From an uncultured Lachnospiraceae bacterium (GTDB lineage: Bacteria; Bacillota; Clostridia; Lachnospirales; Lachnospiraceae): DNA of 64,000 nucleotides. Numbering within the stretch: the stretch's first letter is position 1; each line of letters begins with the position of its first letter. Below are positions 27,611 through 37,168 of the stretch, piece after piece. Location: assembly GCA_910578605.1 (NCBI GenBank), contig CAJTQG010000016.1, positions 4,143 through 68,142 on the forward strand, written 5' to 3'. Made by a program: the position numbers and the translations under genes. The notes below the pieces were generated by a model. It ran no database searches and was not told the DNA's origin. It was given only the letters and a program-made list of their open reading frames with translations.

Positions 27611-28564
27611 ATGAGAGAAAACAAAAATGCCCGCCATTATAAAAATGAGAGTATTATAAGAGTAATGGATGAATTGAACAAAGTAGTAGTGGGAAAAGAC
27701 CATATTATAGAAAAAGTTCTGTGTGCTATGCTGGCGGGGGGGCATGTTTTGATTGAGGACGTGCCGGGGGTAGGAAAGACAACGCTGGCATTGGGAATTT
27801 CACAGGCATTGGCGCTCTCCTACAAGAGAGTACAGTTTACGCCGGATGTATTGCCGTCGGATGTAACAGGCTTTATGATGTACAATAAAAAGCTCAATGA
27901 TTTTGAGTATAAGGAGGGGGCAGTTATGACCAATCTTTTGTTGGCAGATGAGATTAACCGTACCTCCTCTAAAACACAGTCCGCTCTGCTGGAGGTTATG
28001 GAGGAGGGGAGCGTGACGGTGGATTCTGTTACAAGAGCGCTACCGGATCCCTTTTTTGTGCTGGCAACCCAGAATCCATTAGGCTATGCAGGGACCCAGA
28101 GACTTCCAGAGTCCCAGCTGGATCGATTTATGATTCAGGTGTCTATGGGTTACCCTGATGTGGAAAGTGAAATGCTGATTTATCAGGGCAAACAGAGGGA
28201 GGCGATGGAACAGGTACAGCAGGTGCTGACAAAGGAAAGATTTGCATCGCTGCAGCAACAGGCCAAGCAGGTGGAAGTGAAGGAAAGTGTGTGTGAATAC
28301 TTGACAAAATTGGTACAGAAAACAAGGAATCATGTTCAGATTGAGCTTGGAATTAGCCCACGAGGGGGATTGGCACTGATTAACATGGCAAAAGCAAATG
28401 CATTTCTGCAGAACCGGAGCTATGTGGTGCCGGAAGATATATTGGATGTTTGGGAGGTGACAGTGTCACACCGAATTGTGCGCAGCCAGAAGGGAAGATT
28501 GAGCGGCGCCGGCATGCATGAGCTGTTAGAGGAAATTCAGATGAGCATACCTATGCCAAAATAG
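27611..28564 (+). CDS. MoxR-family AAA+ ATPase
   Basis: An AAA+ chaperone ATPase of 317 residues: Walker A EDVPGVGKTTLA, Walker B LLLADEINR, sensor ATQNPLGYAGTQRLPESQLD, and arginine-rich C-terminal lid. It stands first in a moxR-DUF58-transglutaminase set, which is a widespread gene trio. MoxR proteins help assemble or activate partner complexes, but the client here is unknown. It follows uvrA by 36 bp with AAAAAGGGAGAGACGGTA before the ATG. Confidence 0.92.
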   Translation: MRENKNARHYKNESIIRVMDELNKVVVGKDHIIEKVLCAMLAGGHVLIEDVPGVGKTTLALGISQALALSYKRVQFTPDVLPSDVTGFMMYNKKLNDFEYKEGAVMTNLLLADEINRTSSKTQSALLEVMEEGSVTVDSVTRALPDPFFVLATQNPLGYAGTQRLPESQLDRFMIQVSMGYPDVESEMLIYQGKQREAMEQVQQVLTKERFASLQQQAKQVEVKESVCEYLTKLVQKTRNHVQIELGISPRGGLALINMAKANAFLQNRSYVVPEDILDVWEVTVSHRIVRSQKGRLSGAGMHELLEEIQMSIPMPK

Positions 28565-28576
28565 TTGGAGGAGAGA

Positions 28577-29746
28577 ATGCAGAAAAAAATCATCGTTATT
28601 GGAAATTGGATTTCCTATTTGTTTTTTTTAGGAGTATGGCTGACTGCTTACATATTTTATCAGGCATATGAATTGCTGGCGCTGTTGGTTGTTATGCTGG
28701 CACTTGTGCCGGTCAGTATAGGGGCAGTATATTATTTAAGAAGAAAGCTGCAAATATCCTGCAGTGTGAGAAGAAAGCAGGCAGAAAAGGACCAATCCTT
28801 TTTAGTGGATTTTGTTGTGAATAATCCTACTATTTTGGTTTCCAGAAATGTGATATTGACTGTTGATGTGGAAAATACTCTTGTGGGTGAACCACAGAGA
28901 CAGTATATGGTGATTCCCCTTAAGGCGAAAGGCGAAAAAAAGGTTTGTGTGGAGTGCAAAGGAATATATTGCGGAATGATGCAGTTTCATGTAGTGCAGT
29001 GCGAGCTAAGGGACTGGCTTGGTTTGACGTTGCTGAAACGAGAGATAAATGTGAAGACGGATATAGCGATTATGCCGAATGTGAAGTCCGTGAACATTGA
29101 TTATGAGCATATGGGAAGAGGAGAGGGAGAGCAGGAAAGGAGAACGCTCTCCCAAAAGGGAGACGATGTATCGGAGATTACCCAGATAAGGGAATATGAA
29201 CCTGGAGACAGACTTCAGAATATTCACTGGAAATTGTCGTCAAAGTCCGAGAGCTTTTTAGTGAAGGACTACAGCATGCCAGTGAATCATGAGATAACTC
29301 TTCTGCTTGATTTCAGAAAAACAGATGATAAGTATGGGGAAAAGGAGCAGTTAAAAACAGCTAGGCACAGCAGAGCAGATAGAGGGAACAGCGTTGACAA
29401 TACAGGGAAGCTATGGAAATTAGATGATGTGTTGGAATTATTTTTTTCTGTCATTTTATTTTTGTGCCAAGAGGGACAGGAAATGTATGTGTGCTGGGTA
29501 AATGGTGAAGAGTTAGAGGAGGCGCACATTAGTTCAAAGGAACAATGGATGAGTTTGATTTTTAAAATATATGAGGGCAAGCCGAATCAGGGAGAGATAT
29601 CGGCTTATGATTATTACAGCAGGCTGTATGCTCAGAGTTTGGGAAATACTATGTATTTTTGTAGGAAGGATGCATTGCCCCAAGGAGGAGAGTATGAGCA
29701 GGAAATGCAGATAGAGGCAGGAGAGGCGGTGGCTGTTTGGCTGTAG
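28577..29746 (+). CDS. DUF58 domain membrane protein
   Basis: Two N-terminal helices (about residues 9-53) are followed by a beta-rich region and the DUF58 motif REYEPGDRLQNIHWKLSSK with a von Willebrand-like end. A TTG at 28565 extends the frame, but GGAGGAG lies inside it and ATG 28577 is the natural start (389 residues). It begins 12 bp after moxR, and its last 10 bp overlap the transglutaminase gene. The family is linked to MoxR and transglutaminase-like genes and may act in surface protein or envelope assembly; the exact role is not known. Confidence 0.88.
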   Translation: MQKKIIVIGNWISYLFFLGVWLTAYIFYQAYELLALLVVMLALVPVSIGAVYYLRRKLQISCSVRRKQAEKDQSFLVDFVVNNPTILVSRNVILTVDVENTLVGEPQRQYMVIPLKAKGEKKVCVECKGIYCGMMQFHVVQCELRDWLGLTLLKREINVKTDIAIMPNVKSVNIDYEHMGRGEGEQERRTLSQKGDDVSEITQIREYEPGDRLQNIHWKLSSKSESFLVKDYSMPVNHEITLLLDFRKTDDKYGEKEQLKTARHSRADRGNSVDNTGKLWKLDDVLELFFSVILFLCQEGQEMYVCWVNGEELEEAHISSKEQWMSLIFKIYEGKPNQGEISAYDYYSRLYAQSLGNTMYFCRKDALPQGGEYEQEMQIEAGEAVAVWL

Positions 29747-32238
29747 ATAACAAAGAAAAAACGAGTAGATTTCATCATAAATTAAAAAGGTCAGAGATAA
29801 AGCGAAGAAAACAGGAGGAGTTATTGGCTGGCAGAACCGGCGTTTGGATGGGGCAGGTACAGGAGCCATACAAAAAAACAAAATATATTCTATTGTATTT
29901 GGGAAATGCAGTTTTAAATTTTCTGATTGTTTGGGGAACGATAGGATGCATTCTTGAAAGTTTGGAGGTGGAGTGGGATGCCGTCTTGGTGGCGCCGGCG
30001 CTGCTTATGGCTGCAGTGGGAATGAGTTTATTTTATCTGAATACCATGATTCGCATATTGGGGTATGGGTTTGTGATTGGCGGCTTTGTACTTGGGGTTC
30101 AGCAATTTATGATTTATATGCGAAGCGGATTTGCGGTGATCTCCAACAAAGTGATGGAGGTGTTGGAATTAGAGCTTGATTTGCCTATTGAGAGGCAATA
30201 TGAGGTGTATGTGGACAATGAGAGGTCAGCGGTATCTATTTGTGTTTTCTTTATCGGTGTGGTAGTAATGCTGCTGTTCAACATTGTCATATCCGAATTT
30301 AAAAACTATTGGATTATTTTGTTTTTCACATTTCCGGTGATGCAGCTTCCCATTTATTTGAACCAGAGGCTGCCTATGAGATATATGACCGTATATATAG
30401 CAGGGTTATTGATACTGTATTGCCTGCGAAACGGAGGGCATTATGGGGTTGTGGGGAGAAAGCAAACCAATTATTATCAGAGAAAGTGGAAAAAAGAGAA
30501 ATATTATTTGTACCGTGCAGACGGCAATAGTAATATGTTTGTGGGGCTTGCTATTCTTGGATTGGCTGCTGTGGTGATTCTTATTATGCAGGGAATACAT
30601 CCAAGAGAACACTATGACTCCCAGTTCAGGCAGTCACAGTGGAAAACTCAGTCCCAAGCTTTTGCAAAGAGAGTAGCTCTTGTGGGATTTTATGGTATGT
30701 TGTATCGCAACAGTGATGGAGCAGGGGGTGTGGGAAACGGGAGACTTGGGAATGTCAATATGGTGAGGATGGACTATGAACCAGATTTATATTTGTACAC
30801 CCAGGAGACTGTTGGGGAGACTAACATGTATATACGTGCTTTCTGTGGAAGAGAATATAAAGATAATCAGTGGAGTACAGAGAGGGAAAATGAAAATCAG
30901 AGTACATGCATTCATTTTCAAATGGCAGATGAATTTGTGTATTTGGATTCACTAGATAAACATTTGTTAGAAGCACAGGAAAAAGAAATCAGAATACAAA
31001 ATGTAGGGGCAAACGAACAATTTGCCTATATCCCTTATTGGAATAACAGCGGAGTGCTCCATAAATATCAGATGGGCACAAGGGGGAGTGAGGACAGGCT
31101 CAGGGTTGGCTATTATACGGACAGAGTCTATGGAGCGCAGCTTGGCAGTTATTCTGTTCCCCAGATAAAACAGATAGTAAAGCAAGTTTGGGAGCAGGAG
31201 AACAATATATTGTGGAATCGTTTTTTTGACCAAGAGATGGCGTACAGGGAATATGTGTATGAGAATTATCTTCAGTTGGAGGAGGAACAGAGGGCTTCAC
31301 TTTTAAACTTTTGCCAGGAAAATGGAATACAACCTGAAAATGAAAATGTAGTAGAACAAGTTCAGCAGTTTTTAAGAGACAATTATACGTACACATTGAT
31401 GCCGGGAATAACTCCTAGAAATGAAGATTTTGTAGATTATTTTCTATATACCCAGAAAAAGGGATATTGTACTTATTTTGCTTCCGCAGCGGTATTGATG
31501 TTTCGCAGTATGGGCATTCCAGCTAGATATGTAGGCGGCTATGCCATAAGTGGAGAGGATTTTACAAGCAGCGAAAAGATGAGAGGCAGCAATCTTAGAG
31601 ATTGGAGAGGTACTCAGCAGACAATACAGAGGATTGAGGTAACCGATGCCAAGGCACATGCATGGGCGGAAATTTATATAGATGGATTTGGCTGGTATCC
31701 GGTGGAGGTTACAACATCTGACAGTGAGGAACTTCCTCAGGAGGAGGACAATCAGATATTTACAGACTTTATAGGTAATGTATTTGGACCAGAGGCAGTT
31801 CAAAGAGTGCGGGATACTACACGAAAGACCATTTTATGGATAGTATATTTGCTGATAGCATTTAGTATTGTTTATATGATAATGTGTATTTGTGTCCGTT
31901 TTTGGCGCAGGCGTTCATGGGAAAGAAAAGAAAACGAAGAGGCAGTTTGCAGTATGTTTGATTATTTTTGTCGGATGGCAGAGGCTTCTGGGTGCAAATG
32001 GCAGGAGGGAATTTCTTATAGGCAGATGGGGGAAAGAATTCAGACATATTATTATTTGCCCAGTGAGGATGTGGAAAGACTTGTATTTTTGTTGGAACAG
32101 GCAAGGTATAGCAGTATACCTGTTGGAAACTTAGAGCGAGAGTGGTACTATGAAAAAATGCAGGAACACACAAGAAAAATGTACGAAAATTTGGAATGGT
32201 ATCAAAAGCTTAAAGTACGGTGGATTAAGCGTCTGTAA
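29737..32238 (+). CDS. Membrane protein with extracellular transglutaminase-like domain
   Basis: A TTG start at 29737, preceded by GGAGAGGCGG and overlapping the DUF58 gene, is the only good choice because the next Met is 38 codons on. Helices lie at about 48-145, 165-235 and 265-285. An extracellular region with the transglutaminase core follows: Cys in GYCTYFASAAVLMFRSMGIP, His in AKAHAWAEIY and the acidic residue in WYPVEVT, a cysteine-protease-like triad. Another helix (about 695-720) precedes a cytoplasmic DUF4129-like tail. At 833 residues it matches the third gene of the moxR-DUF58-TGase set. It may cross-link or trim surface protein or peptide; the substrate is unknown. Confidence 0.88.
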   Translation: MAVDNKEKTSRFHHKLKRSEIKRRKQEELLAGRTGVWMGQVQEPYKKTKYILLYLGNAVLNFLIVWGTIGCILESLEVEWDAVLVAPALLMAAVGMSLFYLNTMIRILGYGFVIGGFVLGVQQFMIYMRSGFAVISNKVMEVLELELDLPIERQYEVYVDNERSAVSICVFFIGVVVMLLFNIVISEFKNYWIILFFTFPVMQLPIYLNQRLPMRYMTVYIAGLLILYCLRNGGHYGVVGRKQTNYYQRKWKKEKYYLYRADGNSNMFVGLAILGLAAVVILIMQGIHPREHYDSQFRQSQWKTQSQAFAKRVALVGFYGMLYRNSDGAGGVGNGRLGNVNMVRMDYEPDLYLYTQETVGETNMYIRAFCGREYKDNQWSTERENENQSTCIHFQMADEFVYLDSLDKHLLEAQEKEIRIQNVGANEQFAYIPYWNNSGVLHKYQMGTRGSEDRLRVGYYTDRVYGAQLGSYSVPQIKQIVKQVWEQENNILWNRFFDQEMAYREYVYENYLQLEEEQRASLLNFCQENGIQPENENVVEQVQQFLRDNYTYTLMPGITPRNEDFVDYFLYTQKKGYCTYFASAAVLMFRSMGIPARYVGGYAISGEDFTSSEKMRGSNLRDWRGTQQTIQRIEVTDAKAHAWAEIYIDGFGWYPVEVTTSDSEELPQEEDNQIFTDFIGNVFGPEAVQRVRDTTRKTILWIVYLLIAFSIVYMIMCICVRFWRRRSWERKENEEAVCSMFDYFCRMAEASGCKWQEGISYRQMGERIQTYYYLPSEDVERLVFLLEQARYSSIPVGNLEREWYYEKMQEHTRKMYENLEWYQKLKVRWIKRL

Positions 32239-32309
32239 AGCAGTAGAACAGAAATGTTGTTTGTGAATAAATAATTGTTTATGTTTAAGCAGAAGTATTT
32301 AGGATATGG

Positions 32310-32346
32310 GCAGATAAATTTGTCCTTTCAAGACAAATTTATCTGC
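32310..32346. repeat. Perfect 15-bp inverted repeat between convergent genes
   Basis: GCAGATAAATTTGTC (32310-32324) pairs perfectly with GACAAATTTATCTGC (32332-32346) across a 7-base loop. There is no T-tract on either strand. The place, between two converging genes, suggests a role in transcript ends, but it is not a classical intrinsic terminator. Confidence 0.75.
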
Positions 32347-32356
32347 GTGTCAATCA

Positions 32357-33865
32357 CTAAATATTTAAAAAGTCAAAAAAGAATTTGTCTTCATCTATTT
32401 TATTCGCCAGAAAATCCTGCCAGAAGTTTTTATCAGAGACAAAAGAAAGGTTTGCATCGTCGTCAAATCTTGCCAAGAAATTCTCCACTCGTTTTCTGTC
32501 CGTAGGATTTCCATAGGAGAGGGACCACATAAGCTTAGATGGTTCTCCCTGCTTACAGTAACGGCATTCTATACCCTGGGGAGTGAAAGCGGTAATATAC
32601 CATCCATCCATAAGATGAGCGGTCTCTTCTGCAGAGACTTGTGTTGATATTATTTCCTCAGTATCCACTATCTTTGAGTCAGTGGAACCAGCGTTTTCTG
32701 CTTTTATGTTGGTGGAATCACTAGGAGCAGAGGTGGCAGTATTGGAAGCGGCATTGCTGAGATTAGAGCTGTCTGCTGTTGCACCAGAAGTATTAGCTGC
32801 AGCGGCAGTTATATCAGCAGCAGCTTTGCTGACAACTTGAGTGCCAGCTTCGGTGTGAGTAATACCAATTACAAAATTAACAATGTCAATGTCAGTGATA
32901 ATGCTTTTTCCGTCCGGCTTTAATAATTCTTTGTCCATCAACAGTTTTTTGAGCATATCCTTTGTGATTTCTTCTTCTTTTGCCTTTTCTTCCTTTTTCT
33001 TTAATTCCTCTTTGATTTCGTCGATATTTTCATCCATTTTCTGTATCATTTTATCCCACTCATCTTGGGTGAAGGAGGCAGCGCCGGTAGTGATGGCAGG
33101 TTGTGTTTGTCCTGTTACTATTTTTTCGTAGATTTCATTTTTTTTGGATTTAATATAGGCCATCCATTCATTTATATTGTCAAAGGGAAGGCGGGTTGGA
33201 AGCTGTTCTTTTACGCTTTCTGTTTTTGTGGCATTTGTGATGTCTCCTGCCTTCCACATATTTTGCTGCATGTTTTCTGTTATGTCATACCAGTCGTTTG
33301 AAACAGTGAGAAAGCCTAAGGCGGTGCAGGAGGATGAGGAGAGCAATTTTTGACTTGATGCATTGGATATCATTGTCATTAGCTGTTCCATATCTACATT
33401 TTCACCCTGTGCCTGCAGATAAGCATAGTAGCCTAATAGCTCAGAGTTGCTTGCTCTGTCCCCAGATATAAGAGAAGGATCCATCTCATAATAGGTATGT
33501 TTTCCCCCCAAGGTGGTTTCCATAATAATGCGGGGGGTGGAACTGCTGTAATCCATATAGTAGGCAACATGCTCATAACCTGTTATCCCTTGATTGTCAG
33601 TAGAAAATATTTGTTGTAAAGTATCCATTTTGATACTGTCAGCCAAGACAGGGGAAGTGGAACGATTTGTGAGGGCAGCCAAATCAGAAGTTTTGTCAGA
33701 AGTGTCCCCTTGATTTGTTTTGGCTGCTGTAGTTGATAGATTACCTGTATTCAGCCAATTTAAAAAAGTTTCCTGCTGAGAGCTGTCTGCAATATTGGTC
33801 TGGGAAGAATGATTTTTTCCATAAAATAAAGTATACATATTTTTTGTGATTTGATTTGTTGTCAT
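32357..33865 (-). CDS. Unknown Ser/Thr/Ala-rich protein
   Basis: No family is recognised. The 502 residues have no signal peptide or membrane helix. Residues about 30-90 are rich in Ser, Thr, Asn and Gln, a charged coiled coil with repeated Lys and Glu lies near 275-330, an Ala/Ser/Thr low-complexity stretch is at about 350-420, and the end is acidic and aromatic (FFFDFLNI). A compact region with YYEMDPSLISGDRASNSELL may be a folded domain. ATG 33865 follows AGGAAAGGA at 12 bases; the frame could extend to 33916 without a ribosome site. It is convergent with the transglutaminase gene and unlinked to ptb-buk, which ends at its own terminator. Confidence 0.7.
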   Translation of the reverse strand: MTTNQITKNMYTLFYGKNHSSQTNIADSSQQETFLNWLNTGNLSTTAAKTNQGDTSDKTSDLAALTNRSTSPVLADSIKMDTLQQIFSTDNQGITGYEHVAYYMDYSSSTPRIIMETTLGGKHTYYEMDPSLISGDRASNSELLGYYAYLQAQGENVDMEQLMTMISNASSQKLLSSSSCTALGFLTVSNDWYDITENMQQNMWKAGDITNATKTESVKEQLPTRLPFDNINEWMAYIKSKKNEIYEKIVTGQTQPAITTGAASFTQDEWDKMIQKMDENIDEIKEELKKKEEKAKEEEITKDMLKKLLMDKELLKPDGKSIITDIDIVNFVIGITHTEAGTQVVSKAAADITAAAANTSGATADSSNLSNAASNTATSAPSDSTNIKAENAGSTDSKIVDTEEIISTQVSAEETAHLMDGWYITAFTPQGIECRYCKQGEPSKLMWSLSYGNPTDRKRVENFLARFDDDANLSFVSDKNFWQDFLANKIDEDKFFFDFLNI

Positions 33866-34001
33866 AGTTTGTATCAATCCTTTCCTAAAAATATTAAGAG
33901 TGTCACTATCCTGCAAACATTAAAAAGTTGCTGATGTACTATGTAATGATTTAATGTATCAATTGGGCTTTGCTGATGTTTGCGGATTCTTAAACTCATA
34001 T

Positions 34002-34043
34002 AAAAAACGCCAGAACCAAAGCTTCAATCCTTTGATTCTGACG
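34002..34043 (-). terminator. Terminator of the ptb-buk operon
   Basis: On the minus strand CGTCAGAATCAAAG pairs with CTTTGGTTCTGGCG (14 pairs including G-T wobbles) and is followed by TTTTTT. It lies about 120 bp past the buk stop codon. Confidence 0.85.
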
Positions 34044-34159
34044 TAATCCTTTACTCTATGCTAATTATATCGGCCAACTTTGAAAATGAATTTAGTTAAA
34101 ATAATAAATTAGCATAAAATATGGTTATTTTTAGTTGTTTAGTATTTTCATATAGTATT

Positions 34160-35227
34160 TTAGTATTCCATTGCTTTCTCTTCATTGTTCATAACACGAA
34201 GAGCACCTTGCGCTAATGCCAATAATTCATCTTCTCCAGGATATGCTTTTATTGGTGCGATAAATCCACAGTTGGCAGCAATATCATCAATAATGTTTTG
34301 GTTATGTGCAATTCCTCCGGTTATTAAGATTTGGTCTACCTTGCCCTGCAATACACAGGCCATAGAACCAATATTTTTGGAGATTTGATAAATAAATGCT
34401 TCACGAATATTCTTTGCTTCTTGGTCTCCGTCTGCAATACGTGCCACAACCTCACGCATATCGTTTGTTCCTAAGTAGGCAGTCATACCTCCCTTACCGC
34501 AAATCTTTTTGTAAATCTCAGCTTCTGTATATTTGCCGGAGAAACACATCTTTACTAAGCTTCCTGGAGGTACGGCACCAGAGCGCTCAGGGGAAAATGC
34601 GCCGTCACCGTCAAGAGCGTTAAACACGTCAATTACTTTGCCGCCTTTATGTGCACCAACAGATACACCGCCGCCTAAATGTACTACAATTAAGTTAAGC
34701 TCTTCATATGGTCTGCCGGATTCCTTTGCATATCTCTTAGCGATAGCCTTTTGATTTAATGCGTGAAATATGCTGATGCGTGGCAGCTCCGGCATACCGG
34801 AATATCTGGCAACAGGTTCCAATTCATCTACAACAACTGGGTCCACAATATAGGAAGGGACGCCAATTTCATCGCCGATTTCTCTAGCAAGAATACTTCC
34901 TAAATTAGAAGCGTGCTGACCTTGTACACCATTTTTGGAATCTTCCAATAAAGAATCATTTACTGTATAAGTACCACTTGGGATAGGTTTTACTAAGCCG
35001 CCCCGTCCTACGATTACATTGAGGGATTTGACATCAAAATTTTTTTCCTTAAACAGGTCAAGAATAATCTGTTTGCGGAAATCCTTTTGCTCTACAATGG
35101 AATTGTATTTGCCGATTTCTTCTGTAGAGTGACGTAAAGTTTCTTCAAATAATAAAGTTTCATCTTCAAAAACACCAATTTTAGTAGAAGTGGAACCTGG
35201 ATTGATTATTAAACTTTTAATTGCCAT
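34160..35227 (-). CDS. buk: Butyrate kinase
   Basis: Butyrate kinase converts butyryl phosphate and ADP to butyrate and ATP, the last step of one butyrate route. The acetate-kinase-fold phosphate motif NPGSTSTKIGVF opens the protein, and VHLGGGVSVGAHKGG and ILITGGIAHN are further nucleotide- and substrate-binding motifs. The frame can extend to 35275, but AAAGGAG before ATG 35227 gives the standard 355 residues. It is the second gene after ptb, 106 bp downstream. Presence of buk rather than a butyryl-CoA:acetate CoA-transferase helps place the organism. Confidence 0.96.
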   Translation of the reverse strand: MAIKSLIINPGSTSTKIGVFEDETLLFEETLRHSTEEIGKYNSIVEQKDFRKQIILDLFKEKNFDVKSLNVIVGRGGLVKPIPSGTYTVNDSLLEDSKNGVQGQHASNLGSILAREIGDEIGVPSYIVDPVVVDELEPVARYSGMPELPRISIFHALNQKAIAKRYAKESGRPYEELNLIVVHLGGGVSVGAHKGGKVIDVFNALDGDGAFSPERSGAVPPGSLVKMCFSGKYTEAEIYKKICGKGGMTAYLGTNDMREVVARIADGDQEAKNIREAFIYQISKNIGSMACVLQGKVDQILITGGIAHNQNIIDDIAANCGFIAPIKAYPGEDELLALAQGALRVMNNEEKAMEY

Positions 35228-35333
35228 TTTTTTATCTCCTTTTATTATTGATGGCTTCCTATCATAATGAGTCATTTATAATGAGTCAATGGTCATGTCT
35301 TATTATGGTAGAAATATTTGGAAAATGCTGAGT

Positions 35334-36251
35334 TTATTTTTCGCTCATGGCCTGTGCAACAACAGAAGCCAAGGCAATAGAATTTACTTTTACTTCACAT
35401 TCATCAGACCGTGATGTTAAAATAACAGGAGCTTTTGTTCCTGTAATAATGTTTCCATTTTTTAATTTGGCAGTGTGTACCATTGCCTTGTATACCAGGT
35501 TTCCTGCGTGAATATCAGGGAACAATAAAATATCGGCATCTCCCACAATTTTTCTTCCCTCTGCTCCTTTGTGTTTGGCAGCTTCCGGACAGATTGCTAA
35601 ATCAAAGGAAAGAGGACCGTCTACAATACAACCTGTAATTTTGCCTTCCTCGCACATTTTAGTCAATTCTGCTGCGTCGACAGTTGCTGGCATTTTCGGA
35701 TTGACTACTTCCACAGCAGCAAGAGGAGCTACCTTAGGGTTAGTAATGCCGCATGCCTCACAGATTTCAACTGTATTGGCAATAATATTGACTTTGTCTT
35801 CTAAAGTTGGATATGGGATAAAAGCAACATCTGTTAAAAATAACAGTTTGTCCACGCCTTCCACATCAAATACGCACACATGGGATAATGGTTTGCCGGT
35901 GCGAAGTCCCACTTCTTTATCCAACACGCTTTTTAAAAATGATTTTGTGTCAATCAGGCCTTTCATATACATGTCTGCTTTTTGGTTATGTACTAATTCA
36001 ACTGCTTTTAAGGCAGCGGTCATAGTATCCTCTTCATGGATAATTTTATAATCAGATAAATCCATATTGATGGATGCAGCCACTTCCTTAATTTTAGGTT
36101 CATCTCCTACCAGAATGGCATTGGCAATACCCCGTTCCTTGGCAACAGCTACCGCTTCTAGAACGGCAGCATCTTGTGCCACTGCAACAGCTACTGTTTT
36201 CATGCTGCAATTGTTTACTTTTTCAATTAACTCATCAAAACTCTTTGTCAT
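35334..36251 (-). CDS. ptb: Phosphate butyryltransferase
   Basis: Converts butyryl-CoA and phosphate to butyryl phosphate and CoA, feeding butyrate kinase. It has the phosphate acetyl/butyryltransferase fold: GLIDTKSFLKSVLDKEVGLR, SHVCVFDVEG, the region around GCIVDGPLSFDLAICPEAA and LLFPDIHAGNLVYK. The length of 305 residues is typical. AGAGGTGTAACTAA precedes the ATG. It is the first gene of a ptb-buk operon with a promoter at 36332-36361. Confidence 0.95.
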   Translation of the reverse strand: MTKSFDELIEKVNNCSMKTVAVAVAQDAAVLEAVAVAKERGIANAILVGDEPKIKEVAASINMDLSDYKIIHEEDTMTAALKAVELVHNQKADMYMKGLIDTKSFLKSVLDKEVGLRTGKPLSHVCVFDVEGVDKLLFLTDVAFIPYPTLEDKVNIIANTVEICEACGITNPKVAPLAAVEVVNPKMPATVDAAELTKMCEEGKITGCIVDGPLSFDLAICPEAAKHKGAEGRKIVGDADILLFPDIHAGNLVYKAMVHTAKLKNGNIITGTKAPVILTSRSDECEVKVNSIALASVVAQAMSEK

Positions 36252-36331
36252 TTAGTTACACCTCTTCTTTTATAATTTATAGATTTTATTGTCATAAACA
36301 CGTGCTTGGTTTACCGCACGCAGATATAAAT

Positions 36332-36361
36332 ATGATAACACTTTCATAGGAGAAAAGTCAA
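36332..36361 (-). promoter_or_regulatory. ptb-buk promoter
   Basis: On the minus strand TTGACT (36356-36361), 18 bp, TATCAT (36332-36337), about 80 bp before the ptb start. Confidence 0.6.
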
Positions 36362-36581
36362 TAAATCAGCTATACAAAAGTAGAAAAATATTAGCTGTGT
36401 AAGTGGGGAAATATATATGCAAAATTAGATACAAAAATAAACAAAGAGGTATACACAAAAATGCGGATAAAAGATATATAAAAATAAAACATATAGACTG
36501 GTGATATATAGCTATAAACAAAAAACTTAGGGAAAAATGTGCAATACATACTAGGCATATGTACCAATTCATTATAAGTAT

Positions 36582-36610
36582 TAGACATTTATTAACAGTG
36601 AATCTATAAT
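36582..36610 (+). promoter_or_regulatory. Promoter of the cupin gene
   Basis: TAGACA (36582-36587), 17 bp, then a perfect TATAAT (36605-36610). The start codon follows after about 80 bp. Confidence 0.75.
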
Positions 36611-36693
36611 AAAAAGGACAATAATGTAAGAAAAAGTACAGAAATAAAAAGCCGAAAAATGAAGAAATGAAAGATTAAAAGGAGAGATGTAGG

Positions 36694-37131
36694 ATGAAGA
36701 TTAGCAACAAAGGAGATTTTGGCAAGCAGAATGTATTTGGTTTAGGACAGGAGAACACAGCGTTTGCGCAGTATTTTATTGGCAATTCTTATCTGAATCC
36801 CCTCACAGATCCAAAGGAGACAGCAGTGTTTCTGGCAAATGTCACCTTTGAGCCAGGATGCCGAAATAACTGGCATATCCATCATGCAAAAGAGGGAGGC
36901 GGTCAGCTTTTGATTTGCACTGCAGGAAGCGGCTGGTATCAGGAGGAAGGAAAGGAGGCGGTCAGCTTAGAACCTGGTATGGTCATTACGATTCCAGCCG
37001 AAGTAAAGCATTGGCATGGTGCAAAAGCGGATAGTTGGTTTTCCCATATTGCAGTGGAGGTTCCTGGTGAAAAGACAAGCAATGAGTGGTGTGAGCCGGT
37101 GGATGATAAGGCTTATGAAAATTTAAATTGA
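36694..37131 (+). CDS. Cupin-domain protein
   Basis: A small single-domain cupin of 145 residues. The two cupin motifs are seen: motif 1 NWHIHHAKEGGGQLLICTAG with metal-ligand His, and motif 2 PGMVITIPAEVKHWHGA with a further His. It probably binds a metal ion in the cytoplasm. Related proteins are linked to redox or aromatic-compound genes, but the substrate is unknown here. AAAGGAGAGATGTAGG precedes the ATG. It has its own promoter and may share a transcript with a tiny ORF at 37169-37309. Confidence 0.88.
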   Translation: MKISNKGDFGKQNVFGLGQENTAFAQYFIGNSYLNPLTDPKETAVFLANVTFEPGCRNNWHIHHAKEGGGQLLICTAGSGWYQEEGKEAVSLEPGMVITIPAEVKHWHGAKADSWFSHIAVEVPGEKTSNEWCEPVDDKAYENLN

Positions 37132-37168
37132 AAAATTTTTCATAATATATATGGGGGAACTATCAACA

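Larger units (their letters stand above)
36252..36693. other. Divergent promoter region between ptb and the cupin gene
   Basis: AT-rich. It holds the ptb promoter (36332-36361, minus) and the cupin-gene promoter (36582-36610, plus). A CGTGC/GCACG pairing lies in the ptb leader near 36301-36320. Two overlapping hydrophobic minus-strand frames between 36366 and 36588 look like chance frames in AT-rich DNA. Confidence 0.6.

Noticed and set aside
36366..36588. Two overlapping hydrophobic minus-strand frames
   Set aside because: Lie in AT-rich promoter DNA, in different frames, without ribosome sites.
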